From: Pomacea canaliculata
Lineage: Eukaryota; Mollusca; Gastropoda; Architaenioglossa; Ampullariidae
Direction: 5' to 3'
NCBI RefSeq assembly: GCF_003073045.1
Contig: NC_037590.1
Span: forward strand, 24,330,449 to 24,394,448
DNA length: 64,000 nt
The translations under genes and the position numbers were made by a program. The notes below the pieces were generated by a model that saw nothing but the letters and a program-made list of their open reading frames with translations, did no database searches and was not told where the DNA came from. Within the stretch, counting starts at the first letter, position 1. Each line of letters starts with the position of its first letter. Of this stretch, positions 10,601 to 21,838 are shown one piece after another.

Positions 10601-13600
10601 ATGAAAGACAAGACAAAGACAGACAAAGTCTGACACCTACTACATGACCATTACATCATGGAGCGGATGCGAGAGAAGCTTGATAGCAGGAGCAATGTCG
10701 GGCTTTGTGCTGCAATATCAGTGAGCAAAGTACAGTTCGACAACAGCAGAACACCTAGGTACAACTGTGCAAAGCAGCACACACATGTACAGTTCCACAA
10801 GAACAGCACACCAACGCACAAGAACGTCCTTAAAGGAGGCTAACCACTGACTGGGAGGTGTATTGTGTTAGACCACAAATGTTTCTGTAAGTGTGGATGC
10901 TGGATGCTGGATGCTGGATGGGTCACAGGTCAATATGGCGTGTTATGACGTCAACAACCGCTTGTAAGAACATAACTTAGAGCCGGGAACTTGAGTACAA
11001 TAAACAAAATCCATTCTGAGTGTCGGGAGCGGCCTGTACAACGAGACCTGACTTCGACGAGCGTCTTCATCAATACGCCGACTAACGCTTCACGCGCAGC
11101 AACTTTGTCAAACAGCTTTCAGAAGAGGAATAACAGCCTGACATCTTGTAAATCTGAACACAAGCAGCGTCTGAGTTTGAGGTCCTTCATTGCTGTGAAG
11201 CACCTGGCTGTTGGAACACCTGCGTTGTGCGGCTGGTGATTGTGATTCGCAGGTCGTGAAAGTGCGCCAAGTGCCTGTCATCGCACGGAATCAACGCCAA
11301 CAGACTGGTCCACACGCCTGTTGCATGCACAACGCTGCTTACTCGTCAGCCATCGAATTTCATGCAGAAGTACACCAGTTACCTGTCCTTTCTTTTGATT
11401 CCTATTCTTGCTATCCGTCTGCCGATGGTCTTGTATGTTCTCGGTCCTGTCTGCTGTCGGTTCTGCTGTCTTGTCTGTTGTCGAGCTTGCCTGTCTATCC
11501 GTGGTCGAAGACTGCCATGTAATTTTCTTGTAGTTACCCTGTCATTACCGTTGGCTCTGTTCTCAGACAGGGCATCAAGGTCAGTCTGACCTGTGTTGAG
11601 AGTTGAGAGAAGTGTGAGTGCACCGCCCTTGATTCTACCCTACCTATCGTGGGATACGACCCATCCTTTCTTCCTCCTCTCAAGACCTGCTGTCTGCTTA
11701 CGACATTTCCTCTCCCTGTTTACCAGCCAATTAGTCTAGTCATCTGTCTGGGTGGTGAAGCTTTAAGGTCTGCTTCCATTTGGTGTAGGTCTTTTAAAGA
11801 TGCTCGCAGCCAGGGATTGGTAAACACTAACTATACAGTGGTGTGTTTTATATATATATATGTGTGTGTATCATTGATATATCGTGTTTCTTGTCGTCAG
11901 ATAAGTACTTCAAACACATGAACAATGTTCAATCGTTTTTCATATTTCCGTAATGCTGTTAAGATTTATGTTTTGTTGGAGCACAAGGAGATACATATTT
12001 TCACACGATCCATTTCCAGCGCTGGTATGTAAACGAATATGAGTTTAATTCATGGTTTGAAGGCATTCTAAATGCGTCCTTATCAGAATAAGCACATTTT
12101 ATCCATTGTCCCAAAAGTAAATAATTTTATTTTGCTGTGACTCACACTGTAGAGTATGCCACAGAAGTTAGTGTTTACAGGAAGCCCGTATTAACCCACC
12201 TTGTGCTACCACCCATCGCGGTAAATAGTCAACTCACCTGTCAGGTGGGACGGTCCTCACAAAGTAGGGGAACAGAGCTTTGTCGCTGAGCTCGTCACTG
12301 GTGGAGAAGAAGCTGACTTGAGGTACTCGTGCAGGGCCCAGCAGATGCGACACGGCTTTGCTCTGTGAACTGGTGGCTGACCCGATGACCGCCACTACGT
12401 CATAGGACTCCGTGACGTCACTACTGACCTCGCCATTGGCCGCAGCTGTAAACAGAAACAAGAAAGTGTGCAAGGGTGTACACAGAGTTTTCTAAGTATG
12501 GCGAACAGAAGAAAAAGTAAGAAAAAGAAGAAAAAGTCAGCATTTCCAGAATAACTTTTGAATTTTTACAGGAAGTGACGAGACAAGACACGAGAAAGAC
12601 AGGAAATGACGAGAACTGATGAAAGAAGACAGGGAAAAGACGAGTGAGGACGGGCCGACATCTGTTTCATCTCACTGCGACAGGAGGTTTGCGGCACGAA
12701 GGTGAGGGCCTGCGCAGCAGCGATGTTGACATCGCCACAGTCGTCGAGGACAACAAAGCCAAAGGTCAGGTTGTTGGGCAGCAGGCCCCGCGAGTTCCAC
12801 ACCCCGACTGCGTACTCCACGATCTGTTTGGCCAAACAAGCAGCGCCGTGAAATAACTATATGAAAACTTGGATTCACAACAAACACGACATTAAAAGAG
12901 CAGACAAGACTTCAAACACACGTGAACAAGACAAGAGACTACGTGAGACGTACTGCGCATGCACGTAGCCACGTAGAGCAGAGTTCACAGGGAAATACGC
13001 TTCACGCATATGCTTCATATGAACAACACACGAACACGTGTAATATGCAATATGAACAGCACTGGGAGTCAGTACAATATAAGATGATGATATATAAATC
13101 AGTATTTATGTGTAGTTAACAAGTTGTTTATAATGTAGAAAATGTTTAGCAAACTTCTCTTCGTTTATTTCTAAACATGCATTAAATTTTTTAATGGTAT
13201 ATCTGTGTTTCAATATTTGAATAAAGGGTTATACCTGGGGGATGGCTTTTTTAAGTCTACAAAAATATATATATATATGTATGTTTTTGCGAGCAGTAAA
13301 ATTAAATCAAGTACAACATCTGTCTCAAAGTTATTACTGCATCCAAATAGGACAAGATGTTCACTGATAGTTATCTTTGGGGCATTTGTACATTTGTCTA
13401 ACATACAATTTTTTAAGTTTTACCCAAAGATCATTAGCAATCTTTACAATTCCAATTTAATTACGTATACATCTTTCTCCGCCCAGCTCTTGTGTAGAAT
13501 TGGTTTACGAAAGATAGGTTCTAACAAAATAAATGTCTTCATGTTTTTTGATCGATGGATTTTACCTGTGACAAGTGGACATAGGAAGGGTCCAACATCT

Positions 13601-13793
13601 GGTGGCTACAAGCCATCTCGGCGCTGTTGTAGTGGGAGAGAGGCATGAGAAGTCCAATGTTGACGTCACCCAGGTGTGCGAATTTCTTCTCAGGTAGTCC
13701 CGACACCACGAAGCACGAGGCAAGGAGGCGAGATTGAAGATCCACAATGAAGCTCAATGTGAATGCCAGCAGGACTGCATCAAGTGTGAACAT
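7092..13793 (-). CDS. mGluR-like class C GPCR, copy B (complete)
   Basis: Seven exons with consistent phases give 879 residues: 13566-13793, 12676-12823, 12238-12445, 10296-10476, 9256-9516, 7898-8998, 7092-7604. The ATG at 13791-13793 opens a signal peptide (residues 1 to about 27). The Venus-flytrap LBD follows to about residue 510, then the CRD, seven helices and a 40-residue tail ending TVTTT. The length is usual for mGluRs. Residues matching the mGlu1 contacts for the ligand's alpha-amino and alpha-carboxyl groups are kept: Ser151/Ser152, Thr174, Asp194, Tyr222, Asp301. The arginine equivalent to Arg78 appears replaced (SQIVEY where mGlus have QRVEA), and no clear Lys409 equivalent is seen. 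An amino-acid-like ligand other than glutamate is therefore likely. The promoter was not identified. The gene is convergent with copy A and shares its CRD-7TM block. Confidence 0.9.
7199..8489 (-). repeat. Right arm of the 1.29-kb inverted repeat
   Basis: This is the partner of 1708-2994, in the opposite orientation. It contains the CRD and helices 1-4 (7898-8489), the intron (7605-7897) and helices 5-7 (7199-7604) of copy B. The sequences outside it (copy B LBD on the right, C-tail and 3' UTR on the left) are not shared with copy A. Confidence 0.92.
7898..8998 (-). CDS. Copy B exon 6: end of LBD, CRD, helices 1-4
   Basis: It starts KDTRNPWFEEFWEGFFNC after acceptor CTCTCAG and ends at donor GTCAGT, with LILVQ as the last residues. 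The 5' portion (8490-8998) is specific to copy B. From 8489 down it is the shared module. Confidence 0.9.
9256..9516 (-). CDS. Copy B exon 5: LBD lobe 2
   Basis: Eighty-seven codons from EVALKLVENRNARVVVLI to YFLNLTP. VASDAW holds Asp301. Acceptor GGCTCAG, donor CG|GTATGC, phase 0. It is homologous to copy A exon 268-534. Confidence 0.87.
10296..10476 (-). CDS. Copy B exon 4: LBD core (TEGSYGENG)
   Basis: It encodes FGWSYVSVVYTEGSYGENGF, matching FNWTYVSxVxTEGNYGESG of mGluRs and carrying Tyr222. Acceptor TTTCTTCAG, donor CAG|GTAGAC, ends in phase 0. Confidence 0.86.
10890..10921. repeat. GATGCTG short tandem repeat
   Basis: About four copies of GGATGCT within intron 3 of copy B. The large introns of copy B (10477-12237, 12824-13565) otherwise show only AT-rich or simple sequence and no further exon. 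Confidence 0.6.
12238..12445 (-). CDS. Copy B exon 3: ligand-pocket serines and STS motif
   Basis: It encodes VIGSATSSQSKAV, then FFSTSDELSDK and VRTVPPD. These align with GVIGxxSSSV, YxATSxxLSDK and RVVPxD of mGluRs and supply Ser152, Thr174 and Asp194. Acceptor CTGTTTACAG, donor AG|GTGAGT, phase 2. Confidence 0.85.
12676..12823 (-). CDS. Copy B exon 2: LBD lobe 1
   Basis: Acceptor CCAAACAG, then IVEYAVGVWNSRGLLPNNL and ALTFV, matching the mGluR stretch with AIDxINxDxxLLPNxTLG and QSLxFV. The donor is GTGAGA after CGCA, phase 1. Confidence 0.78.
13566..13793 (-). CDS. Copy B exon 1: signal peptide and start of LBD
   Basis: It encodes a hydrophobic leader beginning MFTLDAVLLAFTLSFIVDL. GDVNIGLLMPLSHYN follows, matching the mGluR block GDxxLGxLFPVH. 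The donor is GTAAAA after CACAG, phase 0. The preceding minus-strand sequence was not assigned to a 5' UTR exon. Confidence 0.78.
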
Positions 13794-15309
13794 TGCCAGT
13801 GTCTAGTCCTGTCGATGACTGTACTTCAAAGGACGACGACTCTCGTGTACTTCCTGTACGGACAATCAGGCCGAGGAACGTATTCCTGTGAAGACTGAAG
13901 ACTCCAGTTTGTGGGCTCGCACGTGAGACGTCTGAGGGTGGGTCAGGCACACTAAGAAGGAAATATGAAAAAAAAAACTTGTTATAACAAAGTCTTAAAT
14001 TTTTCAGTCCACGTTAACAAAATCAACGCTCACTTGTTTTTGATTGTAATTGTGAATGTGAAACAGTTGCAGCAGTAAAGGAGTCTTGTCTTTCACTCAC
14101 GGTTGTGGCTGATGGAAAGTTGTCTCCACACCTTTCAAACTCCCAGTAGCAAGTGTCCGCACACAATGTTTGATTGGTTTGACCTGTTATGAGATGCTCT
14201 ACAAATAATAACAAATACCACATTAACATCTTCTTGTAAGGTACCTTAGTGATGTGTGTGTGTGGAGAGAGAGAGAGAAAGAGATAGTGCGGGGGGAGGA
14301 AGAGACAGGATGTTCCTGATTTATATGCTCCTTTTGTCTGGGGACTGCACTGTATCGTTTCCCTTCACTGAGAAATAGTCGGTGGTGTGTCACGCTCCCC
14401 TTTGATCTGCTCCGTGTGCGCGGTGAATGGGGTAACACAGTACACACACACACACAGACGGAGGGTGAGAGGAGCTCAATTTTCTACCTCCTATCAGAAT
14501 CCCTGTTTAACCATTTTTAAATGATGGTAAGATAGACGCTGATTCATGAAAACACACTGCCTCGATCCATCAGAATGGGTTTTGGATGTTCCAATTCTTC
14601 CTCAGACAGAAACTTGGTTTTGGGATGTTATGTTTGGTATATTTATTATTCGTAACTCGCTACACTCACAGCAGGCACTTCAGTACTTTTGCTGATACTC
14701 TCCTTCTTTCCCTTCCGAGAATCAGGACGAAATGGTTTTGGTGAAGGCGGAAGATAACAATATATATATATTGATGGTGTGGTCTACTCTAACTTACCTT
14801 TTCAAGACGCAAGCCTCAGGCGACAGAACTGTTGTGTAGACGTGGTTCAGGTCTCAGTATCCGCACCTGTCGTCGATGGCACCCAGGACTGTTGCCATGT
14901 AAACCCTCCGCACCGCGCAGACGACAAGCTTGTGTTCATCCGGGTGTCTGTACCCGGCACCAGTCTCGCCTCATTCGCTATATATTTGCTCACAGCAACA
15001 AGCTATTCGGGAATTTTTCTTTTTTAAGTCTAGGTTCGTGAAGCCAGTTGCTCGATTTCCGAAATGCATCAACGATGTGAAACTGACACTGGGCGGGGCT
15101 TGGCGAGACATTGAAACGTGGAACTGACATCTGTGGGCGTGGCGTCCGTCAGTCATGTCTGCTGGCATTTGACCTTACTTCGCTAAACCAGCATCAACCC
15201 TTTTATTTTGTTTTACAATAACAACTTTATTTATCCCCAAGGATAATAATAGATAAGATTTATAGCGCTCGTGTGCTAGCAATATACAGCTGAGTGCATG
15301 CACACACAC

Positions 15310-15340
<31 letters not shown>

Positions 15341-18300
15341 GAGAAAACAAGATCGAGTAGGTACAGTTAGTACAGTGCATGAGGTCATCTCAGGTGGACA
15401 CATCATTACCCCAGTAGAACTGATCACGTGTATGGCACCCGGAATGAATGAGCTACAATGACGATTCGTTCCACACACAGGTATCGAGTATCTGCGGTCA
15501 GACCACAAGAGTGAGAACTCACCTGCCAGCACATGTCTGGGTTAAAAAAAAATGTAATTTGTTATTTTTGACACTGGTCTAGTGTAAATAAACAACTTTA
15601 TGGCGTGGTCGGCAAGGAAAACAACAAATATAATTCAAACAGAATGAATAATTATACATCAAGAAAATCAAAACATTGTGATGAGATGCCAGTAGATTTA
15701 TTTATGTAAATTGCAGGTTATGAATTAAAGAAAATTGAGAGAAAAATGTAGATAGGATGGTATGAAAAGTGCGTGATAGAGAAGATGAGACGAGGAACAA
15801 AGACTAGTCATCAAAGGCTTTAATCAGTGCCCAGAGTAAGTACCTTAGACACAAACTTAACAAACAAACATGAGTTTCACAGGGTCAGGCTTGTCAAGAC
15901 CGCACACAAGACTCATAACTAAACGAGTGCATGAACTCTTTCTCTCTCTCTCTCTCTCTCACAATACTTACATGAACAAAATATCAAGATATCAAAAGTG
16001 AAACACAAACTATTGCCTTTGACAGAGCAGTCGACATTAGTGTACTGTAGACTAGGATGGGATGCATAATCGATTATCGTATAATTGATAAACTACAAGG
16101 TTTTTTTTTTTTTTTTTACTTTGCTGTGACATCTGGAGTTTGCGATGCAAGTGCTGTTGCTAAATAGGTTGCTAAAGGAAAGTATGTCAATTGAGCGACT
16201 AACAGGCTGGTAATTCTGGATAATACTTCTCTGTGTGACAGGACTGCAAGCCATTTGATAAAGTGTCCTCGTCGATAACCAACCTGAGCCCACTGAGTAG
16301 TTTATTAATATATAGTCTTCGTCAGCTCGATACACCAGGTCTTCAAAGTCTTCGGTTAGAGAGAAGAAAAAACAGATTTCGCTGCGTTTCCATGCATTGT
16401 CACGTGACAGGTTTGGGTCGCTCAGCCAGCCTGCTTGCTGGTCGATGTGTTTGCTAGTGTGTACTTAAAGGGCAGCTCGAGCGCTCAGCGAAATCGCTGG
16501 AAAGAAAGAATAGTGTATCGCATAAACATACTTCGGTGGTATTTTATGACGATGAGGCACGAGAAATATCATATTAGTGTTTTTCTCTTAATTACACCAG
16601 GATTTATCTGAAAAACAGGAAGTACTTCTAATAATAGCATATTCTGAATGAGTTGGACTCGGAGAAAAGATGCAATCATTGGTAAAAGTAAACAGACCAG
16701 CACACGATGTGCGATTGCTGAATGTTCTCTTCGACACTCAGATGGAGTTAGTTCCTAAAGATAGTGGCTACAGACGCCAGTGTTTTAACTTTGTCCAGAC
16801 ATATGTACAGTATAATTATAGATCACTGCTTCGTTGGAAACATGCCTTACAAACTTCGTTCCCACATGGCACTCAAGACTTTGCTCAAAACATTTCAAAA
16901 ACTGTCGTTGCCTATTCACTGATATAGTGCAGGCAAGTCTTGGACTTTCAGTAAAACGAAGATCAGATCTTCTTCCTACAAAAGCACGAGCTGTTAAAAG
17001 CAACTACGGAGCTGTTGGTAAAAAGCTAAAACAAAGATCAAGCACCAGATATACAACATGGACGATGTCTACACCCATCATGTACTTGTACTACACTGTT
17101 CTTGTCTACAAGTAACATCATGACACACAAACACATCATCAGTCGTATCCTTACCCAGCATAATGCTAAAAACAACTGACAGTGTGAGGACCCCATTGGT
17201 GTGCCTGCTCCAAACAGCTCAATAAGAAGATTTACTTCCCAGTCTGTCAAGTAAATTCCGTCTGGACCTTTTTTTACACTTCTGTCGAAGCTTCTAGATA
17301 AAGTTTAAATGTGTAGGCTGTATTCCAATATTCAGATGGTTTATTTTCTGGGAAAAAATCGTTTCTTGAACACGACAATCTGAGCGATGTTTCTTCATTA
17401 TGTGCTCATATTTGGAGGATTATCATTGTAAAATGAACTTAACCCGATCGTAAGGAAAACGATGTTGCCCTCGTGTTGTCCTTTAATTGCCAGACAACCA
17501 CCAAAAGCCAAGTCATCGTCGCTATGAGCTGCTGACTCTGTTCAATAGATAACCGTGTCCTAAATAACCCGATGCTACTTGTCTTCACTTCTAGAAATGT
17601 CTACTTTGGCAAGCATGATAGTGTGAACCTTCAGACTATCACTAAACTGCTTTGGTATGGTGCAATGGCCGGGTATCATTCAGCTAACGGGTATCGTCGA
17701 CCATTCCATTTTTGACTGAAACGACCTTCCAATGTCGTTCTTTTATATGGGAAATATTGTCACACCGGTACTAGATGATCTATAGTTGTATTGCACAATT
17801 TCTGTTTAAAGTAGACTCTATGATGTGTCCTAGTTACCTCCCTTTGCTTCTAAGAGCGGGGAATGATGCCAACACGTCTTTTGAAAAGGGAAACTGATTT
17901 TAAAAAGCACTTGCGATGACTAAGGAGACTCTTTGGTGTGGGAGCCTGTTACACACGCCATCATCCGAGTGTGTCCCAAGAAGTCTTCCCGTCGGTCCCT
18001 TGCTTTCGTCACACTGATTTACGATGGCGCGCGGGCATCTTGCACAACGACTGTATTGACAAACGTGTGTGACACGGAGCTGCCTGTCGGTGTAGTCGAT
18101 GTAGCGGGCTTACCAATGCCAGGTGCAAATATCTGTAACACACTGCTGCTTACCTTTGATTGACAAACACTTCCGAAAGTTTCAGTGAGTGCTGTGATTA
18201 AGAGATGTTCGCCCTCGACTATATGTCCTCCTCTATACTTACTCGTTGTGAGAAAGCGATTGAGATTTAAAGAAAAACAAGAACAAGTTCATTTTTGAAG

Positions 18301-19838
18301 ACATCAGTCCTGAATCCTGTTACGATCCCCTCACTTAATATCTTAATCACCTTCTTACAACGGGTAGTCCTAGAGGGCGCCTTTGCCGTTGCCGTACAAG
18401 CTTCCTACGTGTCACGAACCTCAAACTCTCTATTCTCCAGGTCAGTCCGGGTTGTCAGGATGGAGCTCAGTTCTGTGCCACATAAATTGATGAAGAGCTG
18501 GAGGAAAAGTCAGATGTCGACACCTAGACTATTAGTAATATACAGGGTCGGTTAAGTGATGCTCAATATATATATATATGAAAGGCTTGTATCTTTTTTG
18601 TGTGTCTCTCAGATTTAAGGAATTAATATTTTCCGAAGAAGTATACCATCTGCCTCCAGTTTCATGCCGTTTCAAAAATACTAATATCAGGCCAATCAGC
18701 GAAATAAAAACAGGAAAAATATCTTTTACTCGAAGCTTTTTGTGATGACAGGCTGGGGAAATGGATCTTACAAATGAAGACAAAGTAAAGGAACGGGATA
18801 AAATAAAGAGCTCGTATTGTAACCGATACGATTGCTGAAAATTGGAAGCGCCAACATTATATTACTTATGTTGAATGAATGAAATGACAGACATCGACGG
18901 AAATGAGACAAAAAGAGAATAGGTTTCTGAGTACAAGGCAAACATAAAGAGAGAGGGAGAGAGAGCCGATGATCGATCAACCGTTAGGTAGGTAGATAGA
19001 TATATTCCAAACGACATCAATTCATGTTTGCTATTTATTTATTAAATAAGTGCTTCGCCCTTTAACATCTCCATGTTCGTATTGCGCAGTTTGCTAGCAC
19101 TACCATGACGTGGGACGAGTTGTACAGGATTTTTTTCTCTGCGGCAATCGAACTCACATTTTAGAAGATAATCGACACTTCCCTATTACCTTCAGAATGA
19201 AAAAATGGAGATGACCATCAACAAAATGAAGATGGAAACTGAAGAGAAAGGACAGAAAAAAGGACCAAGTCATGTAAGCAGCAAGAAGCTGACATCCAAT
19301 TCTACACACTGAAGTTCCGAAATCAGTTTTATGAAGGAAGCGGATTTTTCCCGATTTTGTTGATATCAACATTTCACAAAAGCATGAGACATTTATTTAC
19401 TGGAAAGGCAACATAGGTACTGCTGTAAAATGAAATAAATGCATAATATATTAGATATACAGCAAACCTTTGTTATAGAAAAAATAAACCATTTCTGAAT
19501 TCCGAACAGTAAGAAACTATGAAATCTAACAGCAGAAATTTATCTTAAAAGTAAGTTATGAAAGACCAGAGATGGTAAAGGTAAAAATAAAGAAACAAAC
19601 AAGCAGAAAAAGAAGAAACAAGAGCAAGAAGCGATTGCAAATTTTAGAGTATCACCACACATAGCAAACATCACGTGATCTGATCAGGAGGTGCAGCTGT
19701 CTAAAATATTTACCTTCATGTTACTGAACATTATCTAACATAAAAAGACAAAGTTCACGACACCAGCACCAGCACCAGCACGAGCACCATTAGAAGTCTT
19801 CAGTTCGACCATTGGCTTCACGATTGTAAGATAAATAA
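13794..19838. other. Intergenic: upstream of copy B and downstream of the sulfotransferase
   Basis: No gene can be supported here. There are microsatellites at 15300-15342 (CA/CG), 15941-15960 (CT) and 16100-16117 (T). Short frames at 14023-14229 (minus, hydrophobic start MLMWYLLLFVEHL then Cys-containing) and 16670-17115 (plus) have no recognisable family. The promoter and 5' UTR of copy B should lie near 13800-14500. A minus-strand AATAAA (19392-19397) could serve the sulfotransferase transcript. Confidence 0.5.
15300..15342. repeat. CA/CG microsatellite
   Basis: Alternating CACACA and GCGCGC run. Confidence 0.85.
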
Positions 19839-21830
19839 TCAAGGCTGAAATATGTCGGCTGGCTGTGGGTCGTAGCCAAAAGCCTGAAAGTCGTCCCTGT
19901 AGTAGGTGCGGACTGCATGCAGCAGGTCTACAGGTAACGCTCTGTAGGACTGTCGCAGGTGCGAGTCTCTCTGTGCCCTCACCTCAGCCTCCGTGCGGTT
20001 GAACGATGTGAACAGTTCTTGCATCATGGCTACCAGCTCACCGACCGACCGCAGCGCCGCCAAGTGGCGGACTTCCGCAGCATGCGGTGGGAGATAACCG
20101 TTGAGGATGAATGCTCGCAAGAGACGGTCCTGAAGGTCGAAGTCAGTGACGCAGTGGCGGAAGTGACGTTGCTCTACTACCGTCTCATAGACGAACTGCG
20201 TCACGGTGTGCATGTTGTTCAGCACGTGCAGCTTAAAGTCACTCTCAGGGTCAAGGTCTGTGAGTGAGAACTGCTGAAGAAGTTGGTGAGCATCATGGGC
20301 CAATGTTTCAAAATGTCCGATGAAGTGAGGTTTCAGGGTGCAGGGGTCACAGAGACGCGCAGCTGGTGTCACGTGATCGTCGTTAGGACCCGGCCAGCGG
20401 GGCGATGTCTTCACAGCGTAGCGGACAAATTCTTCGAAGGAGACGTTGAAGCAAGGTGAAGTCCCTGGAGTAGTTGCTTTGGCCATGACCGGAAACCCGA
20501 ACATTTTCTTAATCTGCCAGGCGTGATGGGACCAGAAGAAGTTGTCGGGCAAGACGAACTTGTCCACGTACACAGCCCACAAGCGGTGGTAAGGTTCGCG
20601 CACGAACATACACCGGAAGTCCTGAAGACCTGGATGGAGCCTTCGCGTGACGTAATCCAAGGCGAGGGCGCGGGAAGAGGTGAAGGGTGCCAGGTGAGTC
20701 TCGTGCTTGCTGATGGACTGGGGGGTCCTGACCTCACGTCCGTTCGTGTCGTTGTGCAGGAAGCGAAAGACTCGCAGCCAGTAGGTGGAGGCAACCTTGT
20801 GGACGCTGCAGAACAGAAGCAGCGTGGAGCCCGCCTCATACGAGAGGACGTCGACGGAGCGATAAGTATCGTCATCAAGAGCATCGCCAGCCGCTAGGTA
20901 TCGTTCAGTGTCGTCGGTGTCGTTGTTGCCAGCTTTGTCGTTGAGCTGGTCACGGAACCTCTCGACACAGTAAGCTCTGACCCTCTCTTGGCGCTCAACG
21001 CACGTGCGATGCGTGGCAACGTCGGAAAATCTCGCACACGTCTCGGAGGCGGAAGAGGTAAACGCAGGATTTCTCGGGACCTCGCTCCACCAGCTGAACA
21101 CGCTGGGCTGGCCAGTCATCAAGGTTGTTTCTTGTCTTGTAACGGCCTTGGTCTGAAGATAAAACGAGTCATCATCACTCCCGTAACGAGCCCATCCTCA
21201 TCATCCTCATCATCAAGAAGACGATATTGTCAAAGTACAAACTTTTCACAGATTTTTTTTTTTGTACATTGAGAAGTTTTATTCTAAGTATTTGCATGCA
21301 GAAATATTGCAAAGTTGCAAATCATAAGAAGTAGGAAAATGAAAAAGCACGTGACCTTACCTCTTTAAAGAAGCAGTTCGAAGTTCGTCTGAAGGTGGCT
21401 GAAGAGTTAGACTTTCCTGTGACATTAGAGGAAATTTAAGTTTAACGATTTCTTAGATGTTTAATTGTCCGTTAGTCATCAGACTTCAAAGAAATGCAAG
21501 AAAGGGTTAGATGGACTGTTGGATTTTTGTTACGAATAATATACATGGGTGTCTCTTAATGTCCCTTTAAAAGAGTGGATGGGAGGAGGCTGGCAGGGGA
21601 GAAATTCCACTATTTAAATGCCTAGTAGCTGACCTCATACATGTTCTGCTCACTCTATAGTCGGCTAACCTTTCTTCAAAATAAAGGATGCTCTTTTCGT
21701 TCCAGCTCGCGAATCACTGCACCCACCAGCCTCGTTGCTGTCAGTGAGACTCACCCTTGTCCAGATAGTACACCACAGTCAGCATCAGCAGCACAACTGC
21801 CCACGTCAGGTGTCTGCACCTGGGCCTCAT
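19839..21830 (-). CDS. Carbohydrate sulfotransferase, HNK-1/CHST8-14 type
   Basis: Three exons, 21755-21830, 21361-21416 (56 bases) and 19839-21152, join in consistent phases (1, then 0) into 481 residues. The protein is a type II Golgi membrane enzyme: a short basic cytosolic start (MRPRCRHLTW), one signal-anchor helix (about residues 11-24), a stem, then the catalytic domain. The 5'-phosphosulfate loop of the sulfate donor PAPS reads CSVHKVASTYWLRVF (about residues 159-173), where the family has CxPPKVASTNW. The 3'-phosphate motif reads VREPYHRLWAVYVDKF (about 228-243). The later block LCDPCTLKPHFIGHFETL matches LCxPCxxxYDFVGxFETL. It should transfer sulfate to a glycan; which one cannot be told. 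The first large open frame alone would lack the membrane anchor, which is why the two short upstream exons were sought. Confidence 0.88.
21361..21416 (-). CDS. Sulfotransferase exon 2: 56-base stem exon
   Basis: Acceptor ATGTCACAG, donor GAG|GTAAGG. It reads GKSNSSATFRRTSNCFFKE in the only phase compatible with both neighbours. There is an N-linked glycosylation sequon, NSS. Confidence 0.72.
21755..21830 (-). CDS. Sulfotransferase exon 1: signal anchor
   Basis: ATG at 21828-21830 opens MRPRCRHLTW followed by AVVLLMLTVVYYLDK. The donor is G|GTGAGT, phase 1. The next exon supplies GA to complete a glycine codon. Confidence 0.75.
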
Positions 21831-21838
21831 CCCTCCAT
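21827..21838 (-). promoter_or_regulatory. Four-codon upstream ORF overlapping the sulfotransferase start
   Basis: On the minus strand ATG GAG GGA TGA ends with its TGA overlapping the main ATG (ATGA). If both lie in the mature 5' leader, translation of the main frame would depend on leaky scanning or reinitiation. Seen in sequence; the regulatory role is inferred. Confidence 0.4.

Noticed and set aside
14023-14229. Possible small secreted peptide (hydrophobic start, then Cys residues)
   Set aside because: No cleavage pattern, paired-basic sites or family resemblance. It may equally be chance upstream of copy B.
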